Assembly: GCA_039812645.1 (NCBI GenBank) | Contig: JBDIAV010000008.1 | Location: 1 to 64,000 of the forward strand | DNA length: 64,000 nt | Source: Ancrocorticia sp039812645 | GTDB taxonomy: Bacteria; Actinomycetota; Actinomycetes; Actinomycetales; Actinomycetaceae | Direction: 5' to 3' | In this document: positions 25,371 to 35,600 of the stretch, one piece after another | Numbering within the stretch: position 1 is the first letter of the stretch | Layout of the letters: the number at the start of each line of letters is the position of its first letter | Position numbers and translations under genes: made by a program | Notes under the pieces: model-generated | Database searches by the model: none | Told to the model about the DNA's origin: nothing | Seen by the model: only the letters and a program-made list of their open reading frames with translations

Positions 25371-28013
25371 ATGCCAGGCACAAACCTGTCGCGTGCGGAG
25401 GCTGCTGAGCGCTCCGCCGTCGTCTCAACCGAGTCGTACCGTATCGATCTTGATCTTGCCACGGGGTCCGAGACCACCTTCTCCTCGGTCACCGAGATCG
25501 AGTTCTCCGCCACCCCGGGAGCGAGTACCTTCCTCGACATCATCGCTGCCTCGGTGGATCGGGTGTTCCTCAATGGCAACGAACTCAATCCCCGTCGTTT
25601 TGCCGATTCGCGCTACCCGCTCGAGAATCTCGCGGAGAAGAACACCGTGCGCGTTGAGTCCACGATGGAGTACTCGCACACCGGCGAGGGCCTGCATCGT
25701 TACGTCGATCCGGCGGATGGCGAGGTCTACCTCTACTCGCAGTTCGAAGTGGGTGACGCTCGCCGCGTCTTCGCCAACTTCGAGCAGCCGGATCTCAAGG
25801 CCGTCTACACCTTCACCGTGACAGCACCAGCCGCCTGGCGAGTGTTCTCCAACTCGCCCACGCCGGAGCCGGTTGCCCACGAGGAGCGCGACGGCGTCGC
25901 TACCTGGAACTTCTCGGCCACCGAGAAGATGTCCACCTACCTCACCTCGATCGTTGCCGGTCCCTACGAGGGCTATGACGACGACGTTTATCACTCCACC
26001 GACGGTCGCGAGATCCCACTCGGCGTGTGGGCGCGCAAGTCGCTCAAGGAGTACCTGGACCCTGAGGAGCTGTTCCTCATCACCAAGCAGGGATTCGAGT
26101 TCTACGAGGCCAACTATGGCTTCCCCTACCCCTTCCGCAAATACGATCAGATCTTCTGCCCCGAGTACAACGCGGGCGCCATGGAACACCCCGGCAACGT
26201 CACGCTGGTCGAAAGCTACGTATTCCGCACCAAGCCCACCGGCGCCATCATCGATCGTCGCATCATTACCATCCTGCACGAGCAGGCGCACATGTGGTTC
26301 GGCGACCTCGTCACCATGAAGTGGTGGGACGATCTCTGGCTCAACGAGTCCTTCGCGGAGTACATGAGCCACCTCGCCGCGGTGGAAAACACCCGCATGT
26401 CCGACGCCTGGGTCACCTTCCTCGCCTCGGAGAAGTCGTGGGCCACCACCGAGGATCAGCTGCCCTCCACGCACCCGATCGCGGCCGACGTCGTCGATCT
26501 GGAGACAGTACTTGTCAACTTCGACGGCATCACCTACGGCAAGGGCGCGTCCGTGCTCCGTCAGCTCGTCGCCTGGGTTGGCCAGGAGGAGTTCCTCGCT
26601 GGCGTGCGCGAGTATATTGCCAAGTACGCATGGGGTAACGCCACCTTGGCAGATTTGTTGGCGGAGCTGGAGAAGTCCTCCGGCCGCGACCTCACCGAGT
26701 GGACGAAGCTGTGGCTGGAAGAGTCCGGTGTCAACGTCCTGTCGCCTGTTATTGAGGTGGCCGACGACGACGCAGTCCGACGTGAGGGAATTAATTCCCT
26801 CGACGGAGGACAAGGAAGTCGGCTGCGGGCGGAGTCCCACGACGGCGTCGTGACGTCGCTTGAGATCCGCCAGGAGTCCGATGGCCGTTCCTCGCTGCGC
26901 CCGCATCGCATCGCTGTGGGTGGCTTTGATCTGGTGGACGGCAAGCTGGTGCGCACGCTGGCCGCCGAGCTGGACATTGACGGTGAGCTCACCGAGGTCA
27001 CAGAGTTCGTTGGCAAAAAGCGCCCGGCACTCATCCTGCTCAACGATCATGACTACGCCTACGGCAAGATCCGTATGGATGAGGAGTCGCTGCGCGTTGC
27101 AATTGATCATCTCGATGCCTTCGAGGATCATCTCGCCCGCACCCAGGTGCTCATCTCTACCTGGAACATGTGCCGCGACGGCCTTCTCTCGGCTACCGCC
27201 TACTCGAAGATCGCGCTCAAGGCGATCGCAGACGAAACTGATGGCACTGTGCTGCGCATCGTGCTCGGCAATTTGGGTTCCGCCGTCAACATTTACTCGG
27301 ACCCCACCAACCGTGCGGCGCTTCGCCTCTCGGTGGCGGAAGAAGTCTTCACGATTCTCGCGGCGGCCGAGCCAGGTTCGGACCATCAGCTGCAGGTTGC
27401 TAGCTCGGCCATGCGCTTCGCCACCACCGACGAGCAGCTCAACCTCATCGCCGGCTGGCTTGAGGGCACGAATGTTCCCGAGGGGTTCGTGGTGGACGCA
27501 GAGCAGCGCTGGCTCATCCTCGTGTCCCTCGCCGCCGCTGGCCGCGTCGGCGAGGCCGAGATCGCTGCCGAGTTCGAGCGTGACAACACTTCCTATGGTC
27601 AGGCCTACTCGGCTCAGGCCCGCGGCGCCCTGCCGGATGCCGCAGCCCGCGAGCAGGTGTGGGCGGACATCACCGGCAATTCCGTCTCCAACACCGTGCA
27701 GCGTAACCTCTGCATTGGCTCGATGCGTGCTAAGGCAGAGTCCGTGGCGCCCTACGCCGAGCGCTACTTCGCGGACGCCCGAGCCCAGTGGGATAACCAC
27801 ACGGTGGAGATCGCCAAGAACATGCTGGAGTACGCTTTCCCCATCCAGCTGACCGGCCGTACCGACCTCGGCGTGGACATCGTGGAACTCGGCGAGAAGT
27901 GGCTGGCCGAGAACACCGATGCTGCCTCAGCCTGCATCCGTCTCGTCTCCGAATCGGTTGACTCGGCCCAGCGTGCGCTGCGCGCACAGCAGGTGGACGC
28001 GCAGAACAACTGA
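25371..28013 (+). CDS. pepN: Aminopeptidase N (M1 family)
   Basis: Releases N-terminal residues from peptides in the cytosol. 880 residues. The zinc site is HEQAH at 303-307 with the third ligand Glu326 in NESFAEY, the canonical HEXXHx18E layout. The exopeptidase motif is GAMEH at 269-273 rather than the usual GAMEN. A C-terminal ERAP1-like helical domain is present. AAAGGA lies 6 nt before the ATG at 25371; a longer upstream frame has no support. Terminated by a hairpin at 28054-28088. Confidence 0.95.
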   Translation: MPGTNLSRAEAAERSAVVSTESYRIDLDLATGSETTFSSVTEIEFSATPGASTFLDIIAASVDRVFLNGNELNPRRFADSRYPLENLAEKNTVRVESTMEYSHTGEGLHRYVDPADGEVYLYSQFEVGDARRVFANFEQPDLKAVYTFTVTAPAAWRVFSNSPTPEPVAHEERDGVATWNFSATEKMSTYLTSIVAGPYEGYDDDVYHSTDGREIPLGVWARKSLKEYLDPEELFLITKQGFEFYEANYGFPYPFRKYDQIFCPEYNAGAMEHPGNVTLVESYVFRTKPTGAIIDRRIITILHEQAHMWFGDLVTMKWWDDLWLNESFAEYMSHLAAVENTRMSDAWVTFLASEKSWATTEDQLPSTHPIAADVVDLETVLVNFDGITYGKGASVLRQLVAWVGQEEFLAGVREYIAKYAWGNATLADLLAELEKSSGRDLTEWTKLWLEESGVNVLSPVIEVADDDAVRREGINSLDGGQGSRLRAESHDGVVTSLEIRQESDGRSSLRPHRIAVGGFDLVDGKLVRTLAAELDIDGELTEVTEFVGKKRPALILLNDHDYAYGKIRMDEESLRVAIDHLDAFEDHLARTQVLISTWNMCRDGLLSATAYSKIALKAIADETDGTVLRIVLGNLGSAVNIYSDPTNRAALRLSVAEEVFTILAAAEPGSDHQLQVASSAMRFATTDEQLNLIAGWLEGTNVPEGFVVDAEQRWLILVSLAAAGRVGEAEIAAEFERDNTSYGQAYSAQARGALPDAAAREQVWADITGNSVSNTVQRNLCIGSMRAKAESVAPYAERYFADARAQWDNHTVEIAKNMLEYAFPIQLTGRTDLGVDIVELGEKWLAENTDAASACIRLVSESVDSAQRALRAQQVDAQNN

Positions 28014-28053
28014 GGCTGACAAGCCGCCAATCTGACAGGCTCACACACAACCT

Positions 28054-28088
28054 GACCGGGGCTCCCTTCGTATGAGGAAGCCCCGGTC
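28054..28088 (+). terminator. Terminator of pepN
   Basis: A 13-bp stem with one mismatch (GACCGGGGCTCCC at 28054-28066 with 28076-28088) and a 9-nt loop, followed by TCTCTCAGTTCT. Confidence 0.75.
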
Positions 28089-28169
28089 TCTCAGTTCTGT
28101 CGCTTATAGCGCAGTCACCAGACTAACAACCACCAGACTAGACGTTGCCTACTCTGCTCCGCCCATTTC

Positions 28170-28640
28170 CTATTCCGGTTCGCCCCAGCACCCTACTTCG
28201 AGGAACGGCTTACCGGCTTCCACCTTGGGACCCTGCGCCACCACTTTGATAGCACCCGCCCCGGCACCAATAACAACCACGGGGGTGCACAGACTGTACC
28301 CGGCATCGGCAGCTACGGACGTATTCCACAAGACGATCGGCTGCCCCTGTGCCACTTCTTGCCCTTCCTTCACCAGGACATCAAATCCTTCTCCGTCCAG
28401 CTCATAGGTATCGAGCCCGAGGTGAATAAGAACGCCCATTTCTCCCTTCGCCTCAATAACGAAACCGTGGGCCTTGGCCTTACGCACGATTCCCGCGCAG
28501 GGAGCGATGACCGTCAAGCCTCCCTGAAATGGTTCAATGGCCGCACCGGGTCCCACCATCGATGCCGAAAAAACAGGATCAGGGACATCCCGCATGGCAA
28601 CGATGTCCCCCGATACGGGTGCAGTAATCACGAAAGTCAT
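28170..28640 (-). CDS. crr: PTS system IIA component, glucose/GlcNAc type
   Basis: A 156-residue phosphocarrier that passes phosphate from HPr to IIB. The phosphorylated His lies in GVLIHLGLDTYEL, the second active-site His region in AKAHGFVIEAKG is recognisable, and the APVSGDIVAM N-terminus is diagnostic. The ATG at 28640 has GAAGAG upstream. A separate IIB gene lies about 70 nt upstream on the same strand. No IIC permease is in the window, so the transport partner is elsewhere; glucose or N-acetylglucosamine are the likely sugars. Confidence 0.93.
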   Translation of the reverse strand: MTFVITAPVSGDIVAMRDVPDPVFSASMVGPGAAIEPFQGGLTVIAPCAGIVRKAKAHGFVIEAKGEMGVLIHLGLDTYELDGEGFDVLVKEGQEVAQGQPIVLWNTSVAADAGYSLCTPVVVIGAGAGAIKVVAQGPKVEAGKPFLEVGCWGEPE

Positions 28641-28712
28641 ATGCTCTTCTCCGTTGCGCGAGTGCCGTCCTTTGACCACGGCCCGCGCTTGGTCTACTTA
28701 CTCAGCGCATTG

Positions 28713-28949
28713 TCAGTCCAGCAAGGGCTCCAGCGCAGCACACAGCTCGTCCGCATTCGGACCCACAACGACTTGAACAACGTGCCCCTGCAGGACGACA
28801 CCAAAAGCGCCCGCGGCCCTGAGACCATCCTCGTCAACTTGAGCCGGGTCTGCCACTTCCACACGCAATCGCGTGATGCAGTCCTCGATCTCCTTGATAT
28901 TCTGAGCGCCTCCAAGTGCCGTCAGAATATCCTGCGCTTTGATGCTCAT
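28713..28949 (-). CDS. PTS system IIB component, glucose/GlcNAc type
   Basis: A 78-residue stand-alone IIB domain. The phosphorylated cysteine lies in EIEDCITRLRVEV, followed by the usual GAFGVVLQG turn and a VVGPNADELCAAL ending. GGAG lies 7 nt before the ATG at 28949. It passes phosphate from the downstream IIA protein to a sugar bound by a IIC permease not found here. First gene of a two-gene unit. Confidence 0.92.
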   Translation of the reverse strand: MSIKAQDILTALGGAQNIKEIEDCITRLRVEVADPAQVDEDGLRAAGAFGVVLQGHVVQVVVGPNADELCAALEPLLD

Positions 28950-29083
28950 CGTTTGCTCCACTCTCGGTAGCGGTGAGGAACCCTCATTGGTACAGATGTG
29001 CTTCCAGCGTACCTGCGTTTGGCCGATATCTCGCCCCTCTGCACCAGATTAACTCCCCAATGTCCGCCCACAAGCCGAGGACG

Positions 29084-31225
29084 CTACTGACGAGTCTCCT
29101 GAAGAACCGTCGTAAACTTCTCAACAAGCGAGAGGAGACGCGGATGCTCGGCAAGGTCCTCAATCAAGACAAGATCTCCTGAGCCATCTGTGAGGGGAAC
29201 GCGCCAGTTCACATACTCGGTGTCCGTACCCGGCATGTTCTGCGACTTGCGATCACCCACAGCATCGACAAGCGCAATCGCCAACATCTCCGCGGGAGTC
29301 TCGGCGATATAACAATGCATAGCCTCGATAATTTCTTGCTCCGTGGGAGCGTCACCAATCAATCCGTATTCACGCAGGCGATCAGTCATTCGTCGTCGTT
29401 CATCGGCGGCTTCGGCACGCACCTGCTCGACCGGCTCGGTGAGCATCCCGAGGCTCTCACGCAGGTCAACGTGCTCGCCCGCGAGGTAGCTAGCAAGAGG
29501 TGGGAGATCATGTGTGTCTACGGTGACGAGCGACTTTCGGCGGAAGTACTCAGGACGCTTGAACTGCCCGTCTTCACCTTGCTCAAACCACAGCACCGAG
29601 GTCCCAAGAATTCCGCGCTCGTTCAGGTAGTCACGCACCCACGGTTCAACGTTGCCAAGATCTTCACCGACGACGACGGCGCCCACCCGCTGCGCCTCCA
29701 GCATCAGAACCCCGAGCATCGCCTCGTGATCAAAACGCACATAGGCACCTTCAGAGGGAGATGCTCCGGCGGGAATCCACCACAGGCGGAAAAGGCCCAT
29801 CACGTGGTCCACGCGGAGCGCGCCTGCGTGCCGAAGGACGGTACGCGCCATGTCACGTAGTGGCGCGTAGCTCATGCGGCGTAGAGAATCCGGGCGCCAC
29901 GGCGGCTGCGACCAGTTCTGGCCGCGCTGGTTGTACATGTCCGGCGGCGCGCCCACGGTGACACCCGCGGCGAAGGCCTCTGGGATCGACCAAGTATCGG
30001 CGCCATTCGAATGAACGCCCACGGCCAAATCATGGAAGATGCCCAAAGGCATACCTGCTTCCATCGCGCTGCGCTGAGCACCTGCGAGCTGGCGATCGAT
30101 GATCCACTGCATCCACGCGTAGAAATCGATGCGGTCCGCGAGCGCTACTCGCTCAAGCTCGGCCTCGGAAGTGGTGGGGCTCTTCAGCTCCTTGGGGAAA
30201 ACATCCCCGTACTTCTCACGCAGCGCACACCAGAAGGCGAAGTCTTCCAGTCCCTGGCCCTCCGTTGCGCGGAATTGCTCGAATGCACGCTGCCGAGCAG
30301 GTGACCGGCGTTCCTTAAAAATAACCTCGAGGGCACGACGCTTGCCCTCCCACGCGGTATCACGATCAATTTCTTCATTGCGGAGCGACGCTTCCTTGGG
30401 CTCCTCCCCAGCCTGGAGAACCAGGTCCCTCTCGGCGCTATCCATGTAGCCGATCTCGCGGATATCCTCCGGCCGAATGTAAATCGGATTGAAGAAACGG
30501 CGCGTCACCGGGAGATAAGGCGACGGCGTCATGTGGCCTACGGGCTCAGCCGCGTGTAGCGGATTGATGAGAACGAAATCTCCCCCGAGTTCGCCAAAGA
30601 GCGAGCACAGCTCCTTGAGGTCAGCGGTATCGCCAATTCCCCACGATTCCTTCGAGCGCACCGAGTAGAGCTGCACCATTGCGCCCCACCCATGGGCACC
30701 CTTCTCGGCGGGAGATGGGAGACGCTGCGGGGCCACAATAAGCGATCCTTCGCTCTGCTGTGGTTGCTGGTCAGCCACGAAAACCACCGCTCGGATCGTA
30801 TGGTAGCCCAGAGGAAGGCTGTCCGGGATTGAAAATGAGGCCTGCCCAGTCAGCACACCGTCCACATCACGCGGCGGGGTGAAGTCATCAATCTGTCGGA
30901 GTGGGACGGTGCCACCGTCTTCAAGTTTGACGTCTACAGTGACGCCCGCACCATGAGGAACATGCACGGCAATCTGAGCAAACACCTTCTCTCGCACCAC
31001 AGTGCAGGGAGGGAGGACCTCACGCCATGGGCGCAGTTCGACATCACGTAAAGCTTCGTTAGCTGCAGTTTCGCTGCTGGCGTCCGCTCCCATGGCAGCA
31101 AGCACCTTAATTAGGGTGGAGTCAGGAACCGCGGTGAGTTGACCGCTGTACGCCCAATACTCTGCGGCCACACCGAATGCATCGGCGAGCCTGCACAAGA
31201 GTTCCCTGCTCGGCGGGTTTGTCAT
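29084..31225 (-). CDS. malQ: 4-alpha-glucanotransferase (amylomaltase)
   Basis: Transfers alpha-1,4-glucan segments between maltodextrins, releasing glucose. 713 residues, the long actinobacterial form with an N-terminal extension of about 150 residues. GH77 catalytic motifs are present: ALRVDHVMGLFRLWWIP (nucleophile Asp), VVGEDLGNVEP (acid/base Glu) and VDTHDLPP. The ATG at 31225 has GAGGAG 5 nt upstream and is preferred to a GTG at 31231. The gene stands alone; no glycogen genes are nearby. The gap to tesB (about 260 nt) must hold both divergent promoters. Confidence 0.95.
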   Translation of the reverse strand: MTNPPSRELLCRLADAFGVAAEYWAYSGQLTAVPDSTLIKVLAAMGADASSETAANEALRDVELRPWREVLPPCTVVREKVFAQIAVHVPHGAGVTVDVKLEDGGTVPLRQIDDFTPPRDVDGVLTGQASFSIPDSLPLGYHTIRAVVFVADQQPQQSEGSLIVAPQRLPSPAEKGAHGWGAMVQLYSVRSKESWGIGDTADLKELCSLFGELGGDFVLINPLHAAEPVGHMTPSPYLPVTRRFFNPIYIRPEDIREIGYMDSAERDLVLQAGEEPKEASLRNEEIDRDTAWEGKRRALEVIFKERRSPARQRAFEQFRATEGQGLEDFAFWCALREKYGDVFPKELKSPTTSEAELERVALADRIDFYAWMQWIIDRQLAGAQRSAMEAGMPLGIFHDLAVGVHSNGADTWSIPEAFAAGVTVGAPPDMYNQRGQNWSQPPWRPDSLRRMSYAPLRDMARTVLRHAGALRVDHVMGLFRLWWIPAGASPSEGAYVRFDHEAMLGVLMLEAQRVGAVVVGEDLGNVEPWVRDYLNERGILGTSVLWFEQGEDGQFKRPEYFRRKSLVTVDTHDLPPLASYLAGEHVDLRESLGMLTEPVEQVRAEAADERRRMTDRLREYGLIGDAPTEQEIIEAMHCYIAETPAEMLAIALVDAVGDRKSQNMPGTDTEYVNWRVPLTDGSGDLVLIEDLAEHPRLLSLVEKFTTVLQETRQ

Positions 31226-31488
31226 TGCCACTCCTCAAACGACTCGAGTGATCGTCCTCGATCTTCCGGATTCATCTTGCCAGAAGACTTCGCGTTTCTC
31301 AGAATCGGTCCAACCGCTCATGCCACGTCATTAAGAAACGATCACTACTCAGTAGATACCTGTGGCAGCTGTATGAGATCAGAATCCGTTGGCAAGGTCT
31401 CTTGTCGATGGCACCAAAGATCTGGGTAGCATAAAACGGTGTCGGTTCGTTCTGGCACAACAACACCAAGCTGATAAAGGACCTGAAA

Positions 31489-32406
31489 ATGACGAGTCGC
31501 ATTGAGCTACCTGCGTGCACACACGAACCTCTGGCGGGTCTCCTTAATACACTGCGGCTTGAGCGAACGGGGCAGAACCGCTACCAAGCAAAGAACATTC
31601 CCCAGCTGACGGGTCGCGTATACGGAGGTCAAATCCTTGCGCAGGCCACTATAGCGGCCGCCGATACCGTCAATCTCGGCGCGGATCCCGACGAACGCCT
31701 CGCTCATTCCATCACCGCGGCGTTTCTTCGTCCGGGCAAGGTCGATACTCTCACCGAGTTCGAAGTGGTAGAGCTCAATGATGCCCGATCCTTCTCGACA
31801 CGTAGCGTCCGGGCACGGCAGAACGGGGTTATCCTCTTCACCGCACGCGTCTCCTTTCAGCTCTACCAGCCCGGTCCTTCATTCGGCACCTCTATGCCCT
31901 ATGCCCCAGATCCAGAGACGCTGAGGTCATCCGTCGATTTCTTCTCGCGGGTAGACAACGTCTGGGGACATCTCATGTCCACAACAAATGCGGTGGACAT
32001 GAGGCATGTGGACGGCCATATCTATACCGGCCCTGCCAAGGTAGCGAGCAACCACACTCAGATCTGGTTCCGCTCACGCGTCCCCATGCCGGAAAACTCC
32101 TCGAAGCTTCTCCAGCGCGCGATGCTTGGTTATGCCGCCGACCAGTTCATGCTCGAGCCCGTTATGCGACAAACCGGGATTTACTGGACGAATCCTTCTG
32201 CCTCGATAGCCACCCTCGATCACTCGATTTGGTGGCATCGCAACTTCGATATGTCCGACTGGATCCTTGCCGATCTCGAAAGCCCCTCAGCTCAGAACGG
32301 ACGCGGACTGTCTATCGCGAAGTTCTTCCAACACGGCAAGCACGTTGCCACGATGTCGCAAGAAGGTATGGTCCGCCTACGTTCGGTCACTCAGCACACC
32401 GACTAA
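31489..32406 (+). CDS. tesB: Acyl-CoA thioesterase II
   Basis: Hydrolyses acyl-CoA to free fatty acid and CoA. 305 residues with two hot-dog domains: the first has RVYGGQILAQA, the second SIWWHRNFDMSDWILADLESPS and NGRGLSIAKFF followed by SQEGMVRLR, all hallmark TesB motifs. AAAGGA lies 8 nt before the ATG. Monocistronic and divergent from malQ. Confidence 0.94.
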   Translation: MTSRIELPACTHEPLAGLLNTLRLERTGQNRYQAKNIPQLTGRVYGGQILAQATIAAADTVNLGADPDERLAHSITAAFLRPGKVDTLTEFEVVELNDARSFSTRSVRARQNGVILFTARVSFQLYQPGPSFGTSMPYAPDPETLRSSVDFFSRVDNVWGHLMSTTNAVDMRHVDGHIYTGPAKVASNHTQIWFRSRVPMPENSSKLLQRAMLGYAADQFMLEPVMRQTGIYWTNPSASIATLDHSIWWHRNFDMSDWILADLESPSAQNGRGLSIAKFFQHGKHVATMSQEGMVRLRSVTQHTD

Positions 32407-32620
32407 CACCGGCACTCTTCCATGAGCGAGACAAGAGTCTCCCCAACATACACACCCTTATGTCGGAAGTGCCTCCACCAACTCGCCTGAGAACTTTCCC
32501 TCGCCAGATTTCCTTATCACGATAGAGTGATCCATAGCACAATCAATGTTCAGGTTGTGTGCAACACCAGTTCATGCGCAACTGTTCGCCCTATCGGACG
32601 ATAATTCTAGGAAATTCACC

Positions 32621-35600
32621 ATGACACAATGCCGTCATCGGAGAGCGCACGCCGCTGTGGCTCTCTTAGCGGCGGTGGCGCTCTCCACAGGAGCAGCGAT
32701 GCCCGCCCTGGCTGACGACGATCAGTCCACCCCTGTCCCAACCGCACCATCTTTAACCAGCCAAACAACTTCTGCTGCACTCAACCTCAGCACCACGGCG
32801 AGAACCGCACGATCCACTGACAAGTGGTTCGTAGAGCTAGAAGCAACCCCCAAGATTCTCGGCGGCTCCACCGCCACCATCCAAGCGCAACAAAAAGCTT
32901 TTATAGACTCTGTTGCCGATGTAGAAGTGACGGTGGAGGATACCTTCAGTGAACTGTGGACCGGCGTTATTGTCAGCGCTGACGAAGCTGCACTGACCTC
33001 CGTGAAGAATTCCGATCACGTGAAATCCGTCTTTCCAGTCCTCCAAGTTAGTCGTTATGCGGAGTCCTCCGAGGGAGAACCCGGGTCTATTACCTCCGGT
33101 ACTTCACGTGGTACCTCCGGTACTCCTCACTCTGAATCCTCCCGGTTGTCCGCTTCCTCCGACAAAATCGAATACACGGGTAAGGGAGTGAAGATCGGAG
33201 TCATTGACACTGGAATCGATATCGATCACCCTGCCTTGGGAGGGACCGGAGTTCCCAACACTACTGAGTTCCCAAATGACAAGATCATTGCTGGCTATGA
33301 CTTCGTGGGTGATGACTACAACGATGATTCCAGGAGTTCAGACTATAACCCCATTCCAGCACCGGACTCTATCCCCGACGATTGCAACGGTCATGGCACC
33401 CATGTAGCAGGTATCGCTGCAGGTCATGATGCAAAGTCGCGCATATTCGGAATGGCCCCTGAAGCGACGCTTGGTGCCTACAAGGTCTTTGGATGCACGG
33501 GGACAACCAGCTCAGAGATCATCCTCGCCGCCATGGAACAGGCCAAGGCCGACGGCATGGATGTCATCAACATGTCGTTCGGAGCCGACTTTGCCCCATG
33601 GCCAAACTATCCCACGTCCGCGGCGGCGGATAACCTCGTCAAGGCGGGAATTAACGTGGTCGTGGCACAAGGTAACCTCGGAGCGCTCGGCGTCTTTTCC
33701 GGAGGCGCCCCCGCGAGCGCGCACGATGTTATCGCGGTGGGCTCGGTGGATAATGCCCCCGAGCGTCAGGGAGCCTTCCGGGTGGCGGACAACCTCTATG
33801 GTTACGTGGATGCACTGCAAGCACCCGCCGCTCCGATTGAGGGTGACATCGAACTGGCCGCCTACCCCGAGGGGCAAGAGAGCGGTGCCGTGGATCTTCC
33901 CGGCACGCCCTTGACAGGCAAGGCCGTCCTGATTTCCGCTGGTATTCCAGAGTTCTCCGACCAGATAGCTGCTGCTCAGGCTGATGGCGCGGAGGCTGTC
34001 ATACTCTATCGTCCCCAATCTGAGATACCTCTCGGTCCTGATCTCTATCTTGACGAGGCTGTCTCCTCACCAGTCGTGACAGTGTCGATGAACACGGGTG
34101 CACAACTTCGGTCTGCCATGAAGGAGGCTGGCGATAACGCCGTCGTCGTGACGTGGACATCCGACTGGGCTTGGTCCGAACCAGAGGGCAGCTCTATCAC
34201 GTCGGAGTTCTCCTCGTGGGGAGTGTCCGGCGACCTGGAGATCAAGCCGGATATTCTTGCTCCCGGCTCAAATAGACAATCTGCTTATCCACTCGATGCT
34301 CCAGATTCCGACGGCTCTGGAGTAACCACAATGACCGGCACATCAATGGCTACTCCATACGTTGCTGGTTCCATTGCGTTGCTCCTTCAGGCCAAACCTG
34401 AGCTTGATCCTGCCAACGTCAAGGCTCTCTTGCTCAATCATGCCTCCCCGGTCATTTCCGTGAGCGATCAAGAGAGGCGTTCGATTCTCGAGCCTATTCA
34501 TCACCAGGGCGCTGGCGAGATTGGCATTATCGATGCGGGATGGTTTGCCCATCCGGAGCAGGGATCTGACCCGGATGATAGTCCGCAGCCAATCATGGTG
34601 ACGCCGGCGAAGATTAACTTGGCGGACAGCGACGAGATTGAGACGACGACGCTGACTATCACCAATCCTGGAGAACTCGCCGTGGTGTACTTCCTCCACG
34701 CATATGACAACGTAGAGACCACAACCGGTCCAAACGGAGATACGTCCTACGGCTATGCCCAGCCCGATATGGAGGGTCGTGTCACCTTCTCCGGCGAGGC
34801 CGTTTCATTTGGGAACGAGGTTATGGTTCCGGCAGGTGAATCTCGCGACATCGAGGTGACGATCCACGAGCCAGAGGCCTACAAAGATAGCAAGGGAACG
34901 ATTAAGCCAGGCTCCTGGTATGGCGGCTTCATCTCGGTAACAGGTTTCGACTCTTCCCAGGCCACCATCCCATTCTTGGGTATGACGGGTGATTACGAAA
35001 CCGACCGCACCTTCATTTACTCCACATACGGTGAGGTTTACGGACAGGAGACCGTGGCCGGGTGGGGCATGGATCCAAACGAGCCGTACATGTCGCCAAG
35101 CCTTGCGACCAGTTGTGTATCCGCAGGGAACTGCACCGGTGGCGGTTTCGACTTCGTTGATGACGGATATGTTTTCGATTTCGAAGCTGGCGATATCCCA
35201 GGAGTTGCGATCCACATCGAAAACCCTGTTCGTAAGCTGACAGTCGAGGCATTCCACGCCAACGACGACGGCACGAAGGGCGCCCCCGTATCGGCGTACG
35301 GTCCGTTCTACATCTCCAACGGTGAGGGGACCTTCCCCTACTATGACCTCTACCAGTGGGATGCAACTGTCCAGGTCTCAGATGACCCAGCTGACCGACG
35401 TCTTGTTGAGCCAGGGCGCTATGTCATCGAAGTGACCGCAACCAAGGGCATGGGCCATGCCACCAAGGGAAGCGCCACGGAGACGTGGCTGTCCCCATCT
35501 TTCACCGTAACCGGTGTGCCATCACCCGAGCAGGACGTTGTGCTCCTCGACAACGGCTGGGATGGTGAGAACACTGTGTCGTGGCCGATCATGCCGGGGT

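Noticed and set aside
25425..27800. Long antisense open frame of about 790 codons opposite pepN
   Set aside because: It mirrors the codon structure of a strongly supported M1 aminopeptidase gene, has no ribosome binding site and no recognisable protein motifs; typical of high-GC antisense frames.
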